This document shows, one piece after another, positions 50,914 to 60,523 of a DNA stretch of 64,000 nt. The stretch comes from Psychroserpens luteolus. Lineage in GTDB: Bacteria > Bacteroidota > Bacteroidia > Flavobacteriales > Flavobacteriaceae. The stretch spans positions 992,001 through 1,056,000 of the forward strand of contig NZ_JAHVXI010000001.1 in the NCBI RefSeq assembly GCF_021032705.1. The letters are read 5' to 3'. A program made the translations under genes and the position numbers. Each line of letters starts with the position of its first letter. Within the stretch, counting starts at the first letter, position 1. The notes under the pieces are model-generated. The model searched no databases, had not been told where the DNA came from, and saw nothing but the letters and a program-made list of their open reading frames with translations.

Positions 50914-51707
50914 TGTTCAGTTTCAGCAATAATAACTCCAAAATTCCCATCCAATTGCTCCCATTTTTTCTTCGGAATATAAGTTCTTGAGACAAAACCA
51001 TCAAGATACAATGCATTTTTACAACCAAGGTTTTTAAAAAATTCGGCGAAGTCATATAAGTTGATGAGATCTTTTGACATAGCAAATAAGACTTGACCAT
51101 TTGGTAAAATTCCAACGCCATTTCTAATGTGTAAGTTCTTAGATCCTTTTACAAATTTAGAATGAATATGACCATCTATAACTAACATAGGGCCAGATTG
51201 TGTTGCATAGCTAATGCTTGGGTTTATTTTAAAATCGGTGGTTTTACAAACGACACCTTGCTTGTTTTTTGTGATGTAGAAAATGCCATTAGGTTGTAAA
51301 TAAAAATTACCATACGCTTCTTTTGTGGTGTCTATTTGTGTTTTAACAATTCCATTTTCAATATATAAACCTTGAGGAGAACCATCTTTTAAATACATAC
51401 CGCCATTCATGGCAAAACGTAACTTTTGACCCTTTTTTTCTAATCTGGTTTTGAGTTTTTGGAGACTACCATAATTAACTCCAGAGGAATCTTTTAAATA
51501 AAACTTCAAGGCTTGTGACTTTAGATCTACCACATGGCCTACAAATCTATCATCATCTATATCTTGTGCGACAGAGGTACAAGATATACATAACATCAAA
51601 AGTGTACTTGCTACTATTAGAAATGTATTATTGAAAGTTCTAATACTATAATAAATGTTATAATAAACTAATTTCTTTTTCAATATTTTGTCGGGCTTGC
51701 GGTTCAA
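50910..51707 (-). CDS. Phosphodiester glycosidase family lipoprotein (DUF2233/NAGPA-like)
   Basis: 265-aa exported protein. A membrane/lipoprotein segment (FLIVASTLLMLCISCTS, C43) is preceded by about 25 basic residues that overlap the upstream HD gene by 50 bases. No closer ATG is suitable, so the true start might be a non-ATG codon after 51660. The NAGPA/DUF2233 domain shows FAMNGGMYLKDGSPQGLYIENG, SGPMLVIDGHIH, RNGVGI and ALYLDGFVSRTY, which include the conserved Asn and Asp of this fold. It likely cleaves a sugar-phosphodiester bond. The substrate is unknown. Overlaps the AlbA_2 gene by ATGA. Confidence 0.83.
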   Translation of the reverse strand: MNRKPDKILKKKLVYYNIYYSIRTFNNTFLIVASTLLMLCISCTSVAQDIDDDRFVGHVVDLKSQALKFYLKDSSGVNYGSLQKLKTRLEKKGQKLRFAMNGGMYLKDGSPQGLYIENGIVKTQIDTTKEAYGNFYLQPNGIFYITKNKQGVVCKTTDFKINPSISYATQSGPMLVIDGHIHSKFVKGSKNLHIRNGVGILPNGQVLFAMSKDLINLYDFAEFFKNLGCKNALYLDGFVSRTYIPKKKWEQLDGNFGVIIAETEQ

Positions 51708-52287
51708 ATTTGTCTCGATATAATTGGGTAAAATAAATTGATTTACGTTTTAAAAAATGTTGCATTGCTTCTTTTCGACCTCTTTTGTACATAAAATCGG
51801 GATAGATTGCATATTCTTTTCTAATGTTTTTAATATAAGTCTGGTAAATATCCCAATCTGTTCCTAAAATAGATAAATCGATATCCAAAAGATAAGCATT
51901 GTCATTGTTTTCTTGTAAAACAATATCGTGATTTTGTGTCGATTTAATTAAAATAACGACGTTTTTGATGCGTTTTTCATCAAAATTGAATGATTTTAGG
52001 CTTTTTTGAGCAAATTCTGCACTTTTTGTTTCGTTGTTCTTTTTTGTGGCTTTGTAAATAATATCATGATACCAAATGGCAAATCTAAAGACATCATAAT
52101 CTATAATCTCATGTGTAATATCTTTAGCTTGAACAAGCATATGATAAATATGAGTTAAATTATGATAATGCCTGTTTTTGGATGAGTAGTGTTTTTTAAT
52201 AGCGTTCCAATAGTGAGCTATCAAAAGTTCGTCTTCAGTATATTTTGAAGACAACTGTGTCCATTCACTTAGCAACCAATCTATCAT
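51658..52287 (-). CDS. HD superfamily metal-dependent phosphohydrolase (predicted)
   Basis: 209-aa cytoplasmic HD-domain protein of the COG4339 type. It has RHYHNLTHI near residues 40-47, the HD pair H74-D75 in WYHDIIY and a later Asp in YLLDIDLSILG that completes the metal site. The substrate is unknown. Its ATG overlaps the SDR stop (ATGA) and its 3' end overlaps the following glycosidase frame. Confidence 0.88.
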   Translation of the reverse strand: MIDWLLSEWTQLSSKYTEDELLIAHYWNAIKKHYSSKNRHYHNLTHIYHMLVQAKDITHEIIDYDVFRFAIWYHDIIYKATKKNNETKSAEFAQKSLKSFNFDEKRIKNVVILIKSTQNHDIVLQENNDNAYLLDIDLSILGTDWDIYQTYIKNIRKEYAIYPDFMYKRGRKEAMQHFLKRKSIYFTQLYRDKFEPQARQNIEKEISLL

Positions 52288-53036
52288 AGATCTTTGTTTA
52301 ATATGGTATTATTGGCTTGTGCTGTACAAAACATAAGTACATCGGCAATATTAACATGTGCAGGGCGAGAAATGGCAAACTGAATGACTTCAGCGATATC
52401 TTCTGCTTGAAGTGCTTTATAGCCTTTGTAGACATTATCTGCAATAGGATCGCCTTTAAAACGAACTTGAGAAAACTCGGTTTCTACTAGACCAGGATTA
52501 ATGGCTGTGACTTTTATTCCAAAGGGATTCAAATCAAGACGCATCCCTTCGGTAATAGCTAATACAGCATGCTTGCTACCACAATAAACATTACCTTTTG
52601 GATAGACTTCCCGACCAGCCGAAGACCCAATATTAATAATATGACCACTTTTGCGTTCGGTCATTTGAGGAATGATTGCTTTGCTTACATAAAGTAAACC
52701 CTTCACATTAATATCAATCATAGCATCCCAGTCTTCTAAATTACCAGTGTGTATCGGATCTTTCCCATAAGCATTTCCAGCATTATTAATTAAAATGTCA
52801 ATCGTTTTAAAACTATCGGGAAGAGAAGCGATGGCATTAGAAGTTGCTTTTTTATCTCTTACATCAAAGTTGAGTGTATAAACCTCTGTTTGTTTGCTCA
52901 AGGCTTTTTGTATGGTGTCTAGCCGTTCTTGTCGTCTTCCGCAGAGAATTAAATGAATACCGTGTTTTGCAAATTCGTGAGCTGTGGCTCTTCCTATTCC
53001 GCTTGTTGCCCCAGTAATCAATGCTGTTTTTTTCAT
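52284..53036 (-). CDS. Short-chain dehydrogenase/reductase (YdfG-like)
   Basis: NADP-dependent Rossmann-fold oxidoreductase of 250 aa. The cofactor motif TGATSGIG is at 8-15, NNAG at 84-87, the catalytic Ser near 139 and Y151-x3-K155 in YCGSKHA. The overall sequence, including QAEDIAEVIQFAISRPAHVNI, resembles YdfG-type 3-hydroxy acid/serine dehydrogenases, though the substrate is not certain. It lies 14 bases after the aldo/keto reductase and overlaps the HD gene by four bases. Confidence 0.92.
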   Translation of the reverse strand: MKKTALITGATSGIGRATAHEFAKHGIHLILCGRRQERLDTIQKALSKQTEVYTLNFDVRDKKATSNAIASLPDSFKTIDILINNAGNAYGKDPIHTGNLEDWDAMIDINVKGLLYVSKAIIPQMTERKSGHIINIGSSAGREVYPKGNVYCGSKHAVLAITEGMRLDLNPFGIKVTAINPGLVETEFSQVRFKGDPIADNVYKGYKALQAEDIAEVIQFAISRPAHVNIADVLMFCTAQANNTILNKDL

Positions 53037-53050
53037 GCTTATTTTTTTGT

Positions 53051-53917
53051 TTATGGTACCTTATGACCTTGGCATGCCACCAATATTTTAAACCAATCTT
53101 CGAGTTCCAAATTAATGTCTACTGCTTTAATTGCATTTGAAATACGTTTTGCATTTGTTGTGCCAATTACAGGATGAATTCGAGATGGATGTTTTAAAAT
53201 CCATGCTAAAAGTAATTGGTCTTCAGTTGCGTCGTATTTTTCCAATAATTCACCAAGCTGTCTATGAATGCGTCTTGTTTGCTCATTGTCTTCCCTAAAA
53301 ACACTACCTAAAGGAGACCAAGCCATAGATGTTATTTGATTGGTCATCATATGGTCAAGCGTACCATCATGCATAGCCTCATGTTGGGTTAGAGAAAATT
53401 CAATTTGATTGACTGAAATATCAACCGATGTGGACAATAATTCTACTTGGGAAGGCGAGAAATTAGACACGCCAAATGATCGTATTAATCCTCTTTCTTT
53501 TAAATTAGAAACTGCTTCTGCAATGTCATCTGGTTGCATTAAGGGACTTGGTCTATGAAGGAGTAACACATCTAGGTATTCCGTTTTTAAATGTTTAAGA
53601 GATGATTCGGCAGACCAAATAATATAAGACTTACTGTAATCATAATGTTTTACTGTATTATTAGGTCTGTTGTCACTTAAATATTGAATACCACATTTGC
53701 TAATCAATTCAATAGTGTCTCTTTGTATACCACTTTCAGCAAACGCATTACCAAATTCGGCTTCGGTAGTATAGCCACCGTAAATATCAGCATGATCAAA
53801 TGTTGAAATATTATGAGTTATACAATGATGTATAAGGTTAATCATGTCTTTCTTTGGGAGTTGTTTTCCCCAAGTACCCCAAGTCATAGTACCTGCAATT
53901 AATCGAGAATATTTCAC
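53051..53917 (-). CDS. Aldo/keto reductase (YdhF-like)
   Basis: NADPH-dependent TIM-barrel oxidoreductase of 288 aa. The catalytic set is visible as D41 and Y46 in FDHADIYGGY, K74 in ELISKCGI and His in LLLHRPSPL. The SFGVSNFSPSQVELL and VIGTTNAKRI segments are typical of the YdhF/oxidoreductase branch. It begins a minus-strand operon of five genes. No clear promoter box is visible in the 104-base spacer before the divergent lipoprotein gene. Confidence 0.92.
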   Translation of the reverse strand: MKYSRLIAGTMTWGTWGKQLPKKDMINLIHHCITHNISTFDHADIYGGYTTEAEFGNAFAESGIQRDTIELISKCGIQYLSDNRPNNTVKHYDYSKSYIIWSAESSLKHLKTEYLDVLLLHRPSPLMQPDDIAEAVSNLKERGLIRSFGVSNFSPSQVELLSTSVDISVNQIEFSLTQHEAMHDGTLDHMMTNQITSMAWSPLGSVFREDNEQTRRIHRQLGELLEKYDATEDQLLLAWILKHPSRIHPVIGTTNAKRISNAIKAVDINLELEDWFKILVACQGHKVP

Positions 53918-54021
53918 TTTTTTTTCTGTTTATGCCGTTTTTTTTGCAATTCACGTATAAAAATAGTCAAATCTGTAAGAAGAAAGTATTATTGCCATGT
54001 AATAATTAAGTCACCCAAATC

Positions 54022-54594
54022 ATGAAATTTTTAAGTCATTACAAAACTGCTATTTACAGTATCATATTCTTATTTTTTTTAAGTAGCTGTTCTAAAGAAA
54101 TCGAAACAGAAACTTTTGACAATAATAGCCTGATAACTGTTAAACTTCAAGGAACAAAAAGCCTCCTTAATCGCGCAAATATTGAAGTATTGGATGTACA
54201 ACTTAGAGTTTTAGAAGATGAATCAAGTCCAAATGCCTGGATGAGCCTCAATACAATTAATACTGGAATTCATGATTTAACCGATATAACAGATAATGAA
54301 GTTGTGACTTTGGTTGATTTTGATGTGATACCAACAGGATTTGTTTACAACATAAAATTAATCTTAGGTGATCGAAACTCTGTTGTGAAAAACGGTGTAG
54401 AGTATGTGGTGAGCATGGCTCCAGAATATGAAAATGAATCGATAAACATGATCGGAAAAGAATTGAATGCTAATAAGTTATATGAATTTTTAATTGAATT
54501 TGATGTTGACCGATCTATAGAATTTTCTTCTCAAGGTGAAGTCAATCTCAATCCTCAAATTAGTACACATTTAAGACGTTTTGAATTATTTTAA
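54022..54594 (+). CDS. Lipoprotein resembling DUF4382
   Basis: 190-aa lipoprotein (C23 in FLSSCSKEIE). The mature part reads LITVKLQGTKSLLNRANIEVLDVQLRV then HDLTDITDNEVVTLVDFDVIPTGFVYNIKLILG, the pattern of DUF4382 proteins, which are beta-rich surface domains of unknown function. It is followed by a strong hairpin terminator and is thus separate from the Bat operon. Confidence 0.78.
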   Translation: MKFLSHYKTAIYSIIFLFFLSSCSKEIETETFDNNSLITVKLQGTKSLLNRANIEVLDVQLRVLEDESSPNAWMSLNTINTGIHDLTDITDNEVVTLVDFDVIPTGFVYNIKLILGDRNSVVKNGVEYVVSMAPEYENESINMIGKELNANKLYEFLIEFDVDRSIEFSSQGEVNLNPQISTHLRRFELF

Positions 54595-54621
54595 GTCCCT
54601 ATAATTTCAAATAAAATATGT

Positions 54622-54650
54622 AAGAGCAGTACCAATGGTGCTGCTCTTTA
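54622..54650 (+). terminator. Terminator before the Bat operon
   Basis: AAGAGCAGTACC (54622-54633) pairs with GGTGCTGCTCTT (54637-54648) with one G-U, followed by TTTA. Confidence 0.75.
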
Positions 54651-54748
54651 ACTTTTAACCAATTATTAACAGCATCACAGAAAAAATTTTAACAATTTGC
54701 ATAACTAAATTAAAAAGAGATAATCACAGCGTTTAAAACATACAGATA

Positions 54749-55750
54749 ATGGAAGAAACTGGAACAATTGACATTAAGAGCATCAATGAAAAAATAGAAA
54801 AAGAAAGTGCTTTTGTTGATTTGTTAATGATGGAAATGAACAAAGTCATCGTTGGACAAAAACATATGGTAGAACGATTGCTAATAGGGCTTCTTGGTAG
54901 AGGTCATATTTTGCTGGAAGGTGTGCCTGGACTAGCAAAAACGCTAGCGATTAACACATTATCTCAAGCTGTAGATGGAAGTTTTAGTAGAATTCAGTTT
55001 ACTCCAGATTTGTTACCAGCCGATGTTGTAGGTACATTAATCTACAATATGAAACTAAATGATTTTTCTATCAAAAAAGGACCAATCTTCGCCAATTTTG
55101 TTTTAGCAGATGAGATTAACAGAGCACCAGCCAAAGTACAATCGGCTTTACTGGAAGCGATGCAAGAAAAACAAGTGACCATTGGTGACGAAACATTTAT
55201 CCTAGACAAACCTTTTTTAGTAATGGCTACGCAAAACCCGGTTGAGCAGGAAGGAACTTATCCTTTACCTGAAGCACAGGTAGACCGTTTCATGTTAAAA
55301 ACGGTTATAGATTACCCAAAGCAAGCCGAAGAGCAACTTATTATGAGAGCTAACCTCAAAGGAGACTGGGATAAAGTAAATCCAGTAGTATCTGTTGCCC
55401 AAATTATAAAAGCGCAAAGTGTTGTTCGAGAGGTTTATATGGATGAAAAAATTGAAAAATATATTCTCGACATCATCTTCGCAACACGTTATCCAGAACA
55501 ATACCGACTAGCCGATTTAAAACCACTCATATCATTTGGAGCTTCACCTCGTGGTAGTATCAATTTAGCAACTGCTGCTAAATGCTATGCGTTTATAAAA
55601 AGAAGAGGTTATGTGATTCCAGAAGACGTTAGAGCTGTTGTTCATGATGTACTTCGTCATAGAATAGGAATTACCTATGAAGCAGAAGCTGAAAATGTGA
55701 CTTCGGAAGACATTATCAACAAAATTGTAAATGAAATCGAGGTGCCTTAA
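54749..55750 (+). CDS. MoxR family AAA ATPase
   Basis: AAA+ chaperone-like ATPase of 333 aa, first gene of the Bat operon. Walker A GVPGLAKT is at 58-65, Walker B is in FVLADEINRAP, and sensor 1 is in ATQNPVEQEGTYPLPEAQVDRF. MoxR proteins act with neighbouring VWA-domain proteins in metal insertion or envelope complex assembly. The DUF58 gene follows after 116 bases, a gap without any visible promoter or terminator. Confidence 0.95.
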   Translation: MEETGTIDIKSINEKIEKESAFVDLLMMEMNKVIVGQKHMVERLLIGLLGRGHILLEGVPGLAKTLAINTLSQAVDGSFSRIQFTPDLLPADVVGTLIYNMKLNDFSIKKGPIFANFVLADEINRAPAKVQSALLEAMQEKQVTIGDETFILDKPFLVMATQNPVEQEGTYPLPEAQVDRFMLKTVIDYPKQAEEQLIMRANLKGDWDKVNPVVSVAQIIKAQSVVREVYMDEKIEKYILDIIFATRYPEQYRLADLKPLISFGASPRGSINLATAAKCYAFIKRRGYVIPEDVRAVVHDVLRHRIGITYEAEAENVTSEDIINKIVNEIEVP

Positions 55751-55866
55751 GAAATGGATCTGAAGAATTTCGACTTCAAAATTTTTCAAAAAAACATTTA
55801 GACAAAGTTCAGGATGCGCATCATAAGCATCAATAAAATTTTATGTCAAAACGATAGTTGAAAATA

Positions 55867-56733
55867 ATGGATACTAAGGAATTATTAAAAAAAGTACGAA
55901 AAATTGAGATTAAGACACGTCGATTGTCTGATCATATATTTGGAGGCGAATACCACTCGACGTTTAAAGGTCGTGGTATGACTTTTTCCGAAGTACGCCA
56001 ATATCAATTTGGAGATGACGTTCGTAATATCGATTGGAATGTTACTGCACGCTACAATGAACCTTTTGTTAAAGTGTTTGAAGAAGAACGAGAATTGACC
56101 ATGATGCTTATGGTTGATATTTCGGGATCAGAATTGTTTGGTACTGATGTTCAATTTAAAAATGAAATTGTAACCGAAATTGCAGCAACCTTAGCCTTTT
56201 CGGCAACACAGAATAATGATAAAATTGGACTTATCTTGTTTTCAGATGATATTGAACTTTATATCCCTCCAAAAAAAGGACGTTCGCACGTACTAAGAAT
56301 TATTAGAGAACTCATTGAATTTAAACCAAAGAGTAAACTGACTAACATCGCCGAGGCATTTAAGTTTTTATCTAATGTCATGAAAAAGAAAGCCATTGTA
56401 TTTGTGCTTAGCGATTTTATTGCAGATGATTACAAACAGAATTTGAAAATTGCTGCAGGACGTCATGATATTACAGGGATACGTGTTTATGACAAGAGAG
56501 AAGAAGCCATTCCAAATTTAGGAATGGTGCAAATGGAAGATGAAGAATCTGGAGAGTTGGTGTTGGTGAATACAGCATCAAAGACTGTAAGAAACAACTA
56601 CAGTAAATACTATAATGAAAAAGTAGAGTACTATAAAGACACCTTTACAAAATCAGGTTCGGGTACAATTAATTGTCGTGTGGACGAAAGTTATGTAAAA
56701 AAGTTATTAGGCTATTTTAAAAGAAGAGGATAA
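55867..56733 (+). CDS. DUF58 domain protein of the Bat operon
   Basis: 288-aa protein with the DUF58 signature RQYQFGDDVRNIDWNVTARYNEPFVK at about residues 43-68, followed by a VWA-like fold (LMVDISGSELFG). I start it at the ATG at 55867. An upstream in-frame TTG at 55858 is less likely. It is a usual partner of MoxR and Bat proteins. The next gene starts 3 bases after its stop with GTG. Confidence 0.93.
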   Translation: MDTKELLKKVRKIEIKTRRLSDHIFGGEYHSTFKGRGMTFSEVRQYQFGDDVRNIDWNVTARYNEPFVKVFEEERELTMMLMVDISGSELFGTDVQFKNEIVTEIAATLAFSATQNNDKIGLILFSDDIELYIPPKKGRSHVLRIIRELIEFKPKSKLTNIAEAFKFLSNVMKKKAIVFVLSDFIADDYKQNLKIAAGRHDITGIRVYDKREEAIPNLGMVQMEDEESGELVLVNTASKTVRNNYSKYYNEKVEYYKDTFTKSGSGTINCRVDESYVKKLLGYFKRRG

Positions 56734-56736
56734 GCA

Positions 56737-58392
56737 GTGACAGGATCAAAAATTAAACATATAATAAATGTCTTGAGTAAGCAACTTACCGTACTCACGG
56801 TTTGTTGTTTTTTCTTTACAATAGCTTCCAATGCTCAGGTAACATCATCAATTGATACCACCAAAATTAAAATAGGAGAGCAAATTACCTATAAGATTCA
56901 AGTTGAAGCAGATACTACCGATCTTGTTGTTTTCCCTGAAGGTCAAACCTTCACGCCTCTAGAAATGATTGAGTCTTACAAGGTGGATACCACAAAAAAT
57001 AATGCGAGATTCAAACTAATAAAAAAATACGGGCTAACACAATTTGACTCTGGGTCTTACATGATTCCAAAACAAAAGGTTGTCATTGGGACCAAAACGG
57101 TATTTACAGATTCGCTAAATGTTGAGGTCTTTTCTGTAGCTGTAGATACGACCAAGCAAAATTTATACGATATCAAACCGCTTATTAAAGTTGAAAAAGG
57201 AGCAAGTAATTGGTGGATTTACCTTTTAATTACTTTGATGGCTTTAGGTTTGATCGGATTTTTACTGTATTGGTTTATTTGGCGAAAAAAACCATTAACC
57301 GAAGAAGAGGAGATTGCAATGCTCCCACCTTATGACAGGGCAAAACTCGCACTAAAAAAACTTGACGAAAGTAACTATTTGCAACGATCAGAATTAAAAG
57401 ATTACTATTCTGAGTTAACCTTTATCATTAGAAAATATCTTGACGAAAAAGTATATGATCGTGCCCTAGAAAGTACGACAGATGAGTTGGTAGATCGACT
57501 AAATATGCTTAAAGATGCCAATCAAATAGAATTGAGTCAAACAGATATTGATAATATTGAAACGATATTGAAACGTGCCGATTTGGTGAAATTTGCTAAG
57601 TCTGCTCCAGATATCGAATTGGCGAGAATTGATAGAGATACCATTGATGTCGAAATTGATCAAGTGAAAGAAGCATTACCAGAACCTACTGAAGAAGAAA
57701 AACTACTAAATAAACAATATAAAGAAGAACAAGATCGCAAGAAGAAACGAGAGAAAATCGTACTTACCGTTTGCGCTAGTATTTTAATTTTGGTAGCGAC
57801 TTATGTTGGTTTCGGACTCAAATACGGATTCAAGTACGTTGCAGATACAATCATTGGGAATGAAACTAAGGAACTCTTAGAAGGAGATTGGGTTAAAAGT
57901 GATTATGGTGTACCACCAATTATGATATCAACACCAGTTGTTTTAGAACGAATAGAATTACAGGCTATTGACACAATTCAGCAAGTTAAACGAACGGCAT
58001 TTGGTTATGGAGATCTAGATAGCGCGTTTAATATTGGTGTTGGAACCACTCAATATAATCTCCCAGAAGGTGAAGAAATTGATATAAATGGAGCTGTTGA
58101 AGAAACTATAAAATCCTTAGAAAATAATGGTGCAAGAAATCTTATAGTAAAGCAAGAACAATTTATTACACCAAATGCTGCTGAAGGATTAAAAGTGTTT
58201 GGTACAGGAGAGTTTCCAACTGATGTTAAAGATCAATATAGATCTGGAGAATATTTGATTCTAATCTTTGTTGCTGATGATAAATCTGTAATGCAAAAAG
58301 TGGCATTGATTTGGAATAATGAAGATGAATATACGAATCAAATTATGGATCGTATTTTAAATTCTGTAGAACTTAAAAAAGTAGAAGAGTGA
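56737..58392 (+). CDS. Two-TM membrane protein of the Bat operon
   Basis: 551-aa protein, GTG start. It has a signal-like first segment (VLTVCCFFFTIASNAQ), an outer beta domain (about 35-155) and membrane helix 1 at about 162-184 (WWIYLLITLMALGLIGFLLYW). A cytoplasmic helical part follows with YYSELTFIIRKYLDEKVYDRALESTTDEL, a segment common to DUF4381-like Bat neighbours, then membrane helix 2 at about 345-366 and a final domain of unknown role (about 380-551). The next gene overlaps as TGATG. The product is probably a structural part of the Bat complex. Confidence 0.85.
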   Translation: MTGSKIKHIINVLSKQLTVLTVCCFFFTIASNAQVTSSIDTTKIKIGEQITYKIQVEADTTDLVVFPEGQTFTPLEMIESYKVDTTKNNARFKLIKKYGLTQFDSGSYMIPKQKVVIGTKTVFTDSLNVEVFSVAVDTTKQNLYDIKPLIKVEKGASNWWIYLLITLMALGLIGFLLYWFIWRKKPLTEEEEIAMLPPYDRAKLALKKLDESNYLQRSELKDYYSELTFIIRKYLDEKVYDRALESTTDELVDRLNMLKDANQIELSQTDIDNIETILKRADLVKFAKSAPDIELARIDRDTIDVEIDQVKEALPEPTEEEKLLNKQYKEEQDRKKKREKIVLTVCASILILVATYVGFGLKYGFKYVADTIIGNETKELLEGDWVKSDYGVPPIMISTPVVLERIELQAIDTIQQVKRTAFGYGDLDSAFNIGVGTTQYNLPEGEEIDINGAVEETIKSLENNGARNLIVKQEQFITPNAAEGLKVFGTGEFPTDVKDQYRSGEYLILIFVADDKSVMQKVALIWNNEDEYTNQIMDRILNSVELKKVEE

Positions 58393-59396
58393 TGTTTGAA
58401 GGTGTAGAGTTCTTAAATAAAGAGTTTTTCTGGTTGTTTTTATTGCTGCCTATAGCTATAGTTTGGTATGTGTTTAAGAGAAAACGTCAAACCGCAGAGC
58501 TCAAAATATCTAGTATTAAAGGATTTCAAGTAGGACAGTCTATTTTGCCTAAACTACGTCCAACGTTATTTGTTTGTCGTTTATTGGCTTTAGCATTTTT
58601 GATTACGGCACTTGCAAGACCAAGAACTTCAGATGAAACTACCAAAACGAAAACGACTAAAGGTATTGATATCGTTATGGCTATTGATGTATCGGCAAGT
58701 ATGTTGGCAAAAGACCTATTACCTAATCGTCTTGAGGCCTTAAAGAAAGTAGCTGCAGAATTTATTCAAGGACGACCAAATGATAGAATAGGTTTGGTTG
58801 AATATGCAGGAGAAAGTTATACAAAAACACCAATTACTAGTGATAAAGCAATAGTTCTACGTTCACTTAGAGATGTGAAATACAATGATATCATAGAAAC
58901 GGGAACAGCTATAGGTATGGGGTTGGCAACCTCAGTAAACCGATTAAAAGATAGTAAGGCCAAGAGCAAGATTATTATTTTATTGACAGATGGTGTCAAT
59001 AATTCGGGGTTTATAGATCCTAAAATCGCAAGTGAGTTAGCGGTAGAATACGGTATTAAAGTTTATACAGTTGGACTTGGAACCAATGGTATGGCTTTGT
59101 CACCTTATTCAATGAATAGAAATGGTACATTTCAATACCGAAGAGTACAAGTAGAGATCGATGAAGACTTACTAAATGAAATTGCAGATGTTACAGGAGG
59201 TAAATATTTTAGAGCGACTAATAACAAGAAATTAAAAGAGATTTACAACGAAATAAATAAACTGGAAAAAACTGAAATCGAAGAGATCAAATACACAAGC
59301 TACGATGAGAAATATCGTCCGTTGATTTTGATAGCTCTTGGCTTTTTAATTATTGAAGCCTTATTACGATTAACCGTTTTTAGAAGTTTTGTATAG
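58392..59396 (+). CDS. batA: BatA, VWA-domain membrane protein
   Basis: 334-aa inner-membrane protein with helices at about 11-27 and 57-76, and a C-terminal helix near 311-330. The VWA domain carries the MIDAS motif D99-x-S101-x-S103 (AIDVSASML) and LTDGVNNSG. Bat proteins form membrane complexes linked to aerotolerance and envelope stress. I use the ATG at 58392, where TGA of the previous gene overlaps (TGATG). A GTG at 58389 is the only alternative. batB follows after 5 bases. Confidence 0.92.
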   Translation: MFEGVEFLNKEFFWLFLLLPIAIVWYVFKRKRQTAELKISSIKGFQVGQSILPKLRPTLFVCRLLALAFLITALARPRTSDETTKTKTTKGIDIVMAIDVSASMLAKDLLPNRLEALKKVAAEFIQGRPNDRIGLVEYAGESYTKTPITSDKAIVLRSLRDVKYNDIIETGTAIGMGLATSVNRLKDSKAKSKIIILLTDGVNNSGFIDPKIASELAVEYGIKVYTVGLGTNGMALSPYSMNRNGTFQYRRVQVEIDEDLLNEIADVTGGKYFRATNNKKLKEIYNEINKLEKTEIEEIKYTSYDEKYRPLILIALGFLIIEALLRLTVFRSFV

Positions 59397-59401
59397 CGAT
59401 T

Positions 59402-60445
59402 ATGTTTGATTTTCAATTAGAAGAAAAAGTTTGGTTTTGGATATTACTGGTAATTCCGGTGATTATCTTCCTGTTTGCTATACTACAGTTTTGGAAATAT
59501 AGAACTCAAAAGCGATTTGCAAATTCGCAATTGTTAAAACGATTGAGCCCCAACCAATCCCTATTCAAGTCTATTTTAAAAATAGTAGTGCTAAGTCTCG
59601 CATTTGCTTGTCTAGCGATTGCCTTGGTAAATCCTAAAATAGGGACGAAATTAGAGACTGTAAAGCGATTAGGAGTTGATATTGTGTTTGCTGTAGATGT
59701 TTCAAAAAGTATGCTTGCCGAAGATATAGCACCTAATCGCCTAGAAAAATCAAAACAGTTAGTAACGCAGATTATAAACAATTTGGCTAGTGATCGTATT
59801 GGGATTATCGCCTACGCTGGCAAAGCATTTCCGCAGTTGCCAATTACCACAGATTATGGATCGGCAAAAATGTTTCTCCAAAATTTAAATACCGATATGT
59901 TGTCGTCTCAAGGAACAGCGATTAATGAAGCGATTGAATTGGCAAAGACTTATTTTAATGACGAAGAACAAACCAATCGCGTATTAATTATTATTTCCGA
60001 TGGTGAAGATCACAGCGATATTGCCAGTAATGTTGCTGAAGAAGCTGGAGACGAAGGCATTCGAATTTTTACTATAGGTGTAGGAGATGAGAAAGGTGGT
60101 CCAATTCCTATCAAACGAAATGGCGTGCTTTTAAATTACAAAAAAGACAATCAAGGTGAGACTGTAATTACCAAACTCAACGAAGAAACACTTAAGGATA
60201 TAGCAGATGAAGCCAATGGCGCATATATTAGAGGAAATAACACTTCTGAGGTAATCGATGAGATCAAAGATATTTTGAATCGGATGGAGAAAACCGAATT
60301 TGAAGCCAAAGAATTTGCCGATTTTAAAGATCAATTTCAATGGTTTTTAGGTTTTGGGATCTTCTTTTTGTTTATAGATATTTTCTTCCTCGAACGAAAA
60401 ACAGGATGGTTAAAACGACTCAATCTTTTTAATGAGAATATGTAA
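59402..60445 (+). CDS. batB: BatB, VWA-domain membrane protein
   Basis: 347-aa paralogue of BatA with two N-terminal helices (about 11-30 and 58-77), MIDAS D99-x-S101-x-S103 (AVDVSKSML), IISDGEDHSD and a C-terminal helix around 315-331. BatA and BatB interact in known Bat systems. It is followed 78 bases later by a small exported protein, not directly by batC. Confidence 0.93.
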   Translation: MFDFQLEEKVWFWILLVIPVIIFLFAILQFWKYRTQKRFANSQLLKRLSPNQSLFKSILKIVVLSLAFACLAIALVNPKIGTKLETVKRLGVDIVFAVDVSKSMLAEDIAPNRLEKSKQLVTQIINNLASDRIGIIAYAGKAFPQLPITTDYGSAKMFLQNLNTDMLSSQGTAINEAIELAKTYFNDEEQTNRVLIIISDGEDHSDIASNVAEEAGDEGIRIFTIGVGDEKGGPIPIKRNGVLLNYKKDNQGETVITKLNEETLKDIADEANGAYIRGNNTSEVIDEIKDILNRMEKTEFEAKEFADFKDQFQWFLGFGIFFLFIDIFFLERKTGWLKRLNLFNENM

Positions 60446-60523
60446 TCGTTTCGGTATTATATATTTTATAAATTCTTTAACTATATCAAGCCCTACAGTT
60501 TTTTATCTTGCTATTTACTAAAT

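Noticed and set aside
50906-51121. 71-aa minus-strand frame within the phosphodiester glycosidase gene
   Set aside because: It is an alternative frame of a gene with clear DUF2233 motifs and shows no feature of its own.
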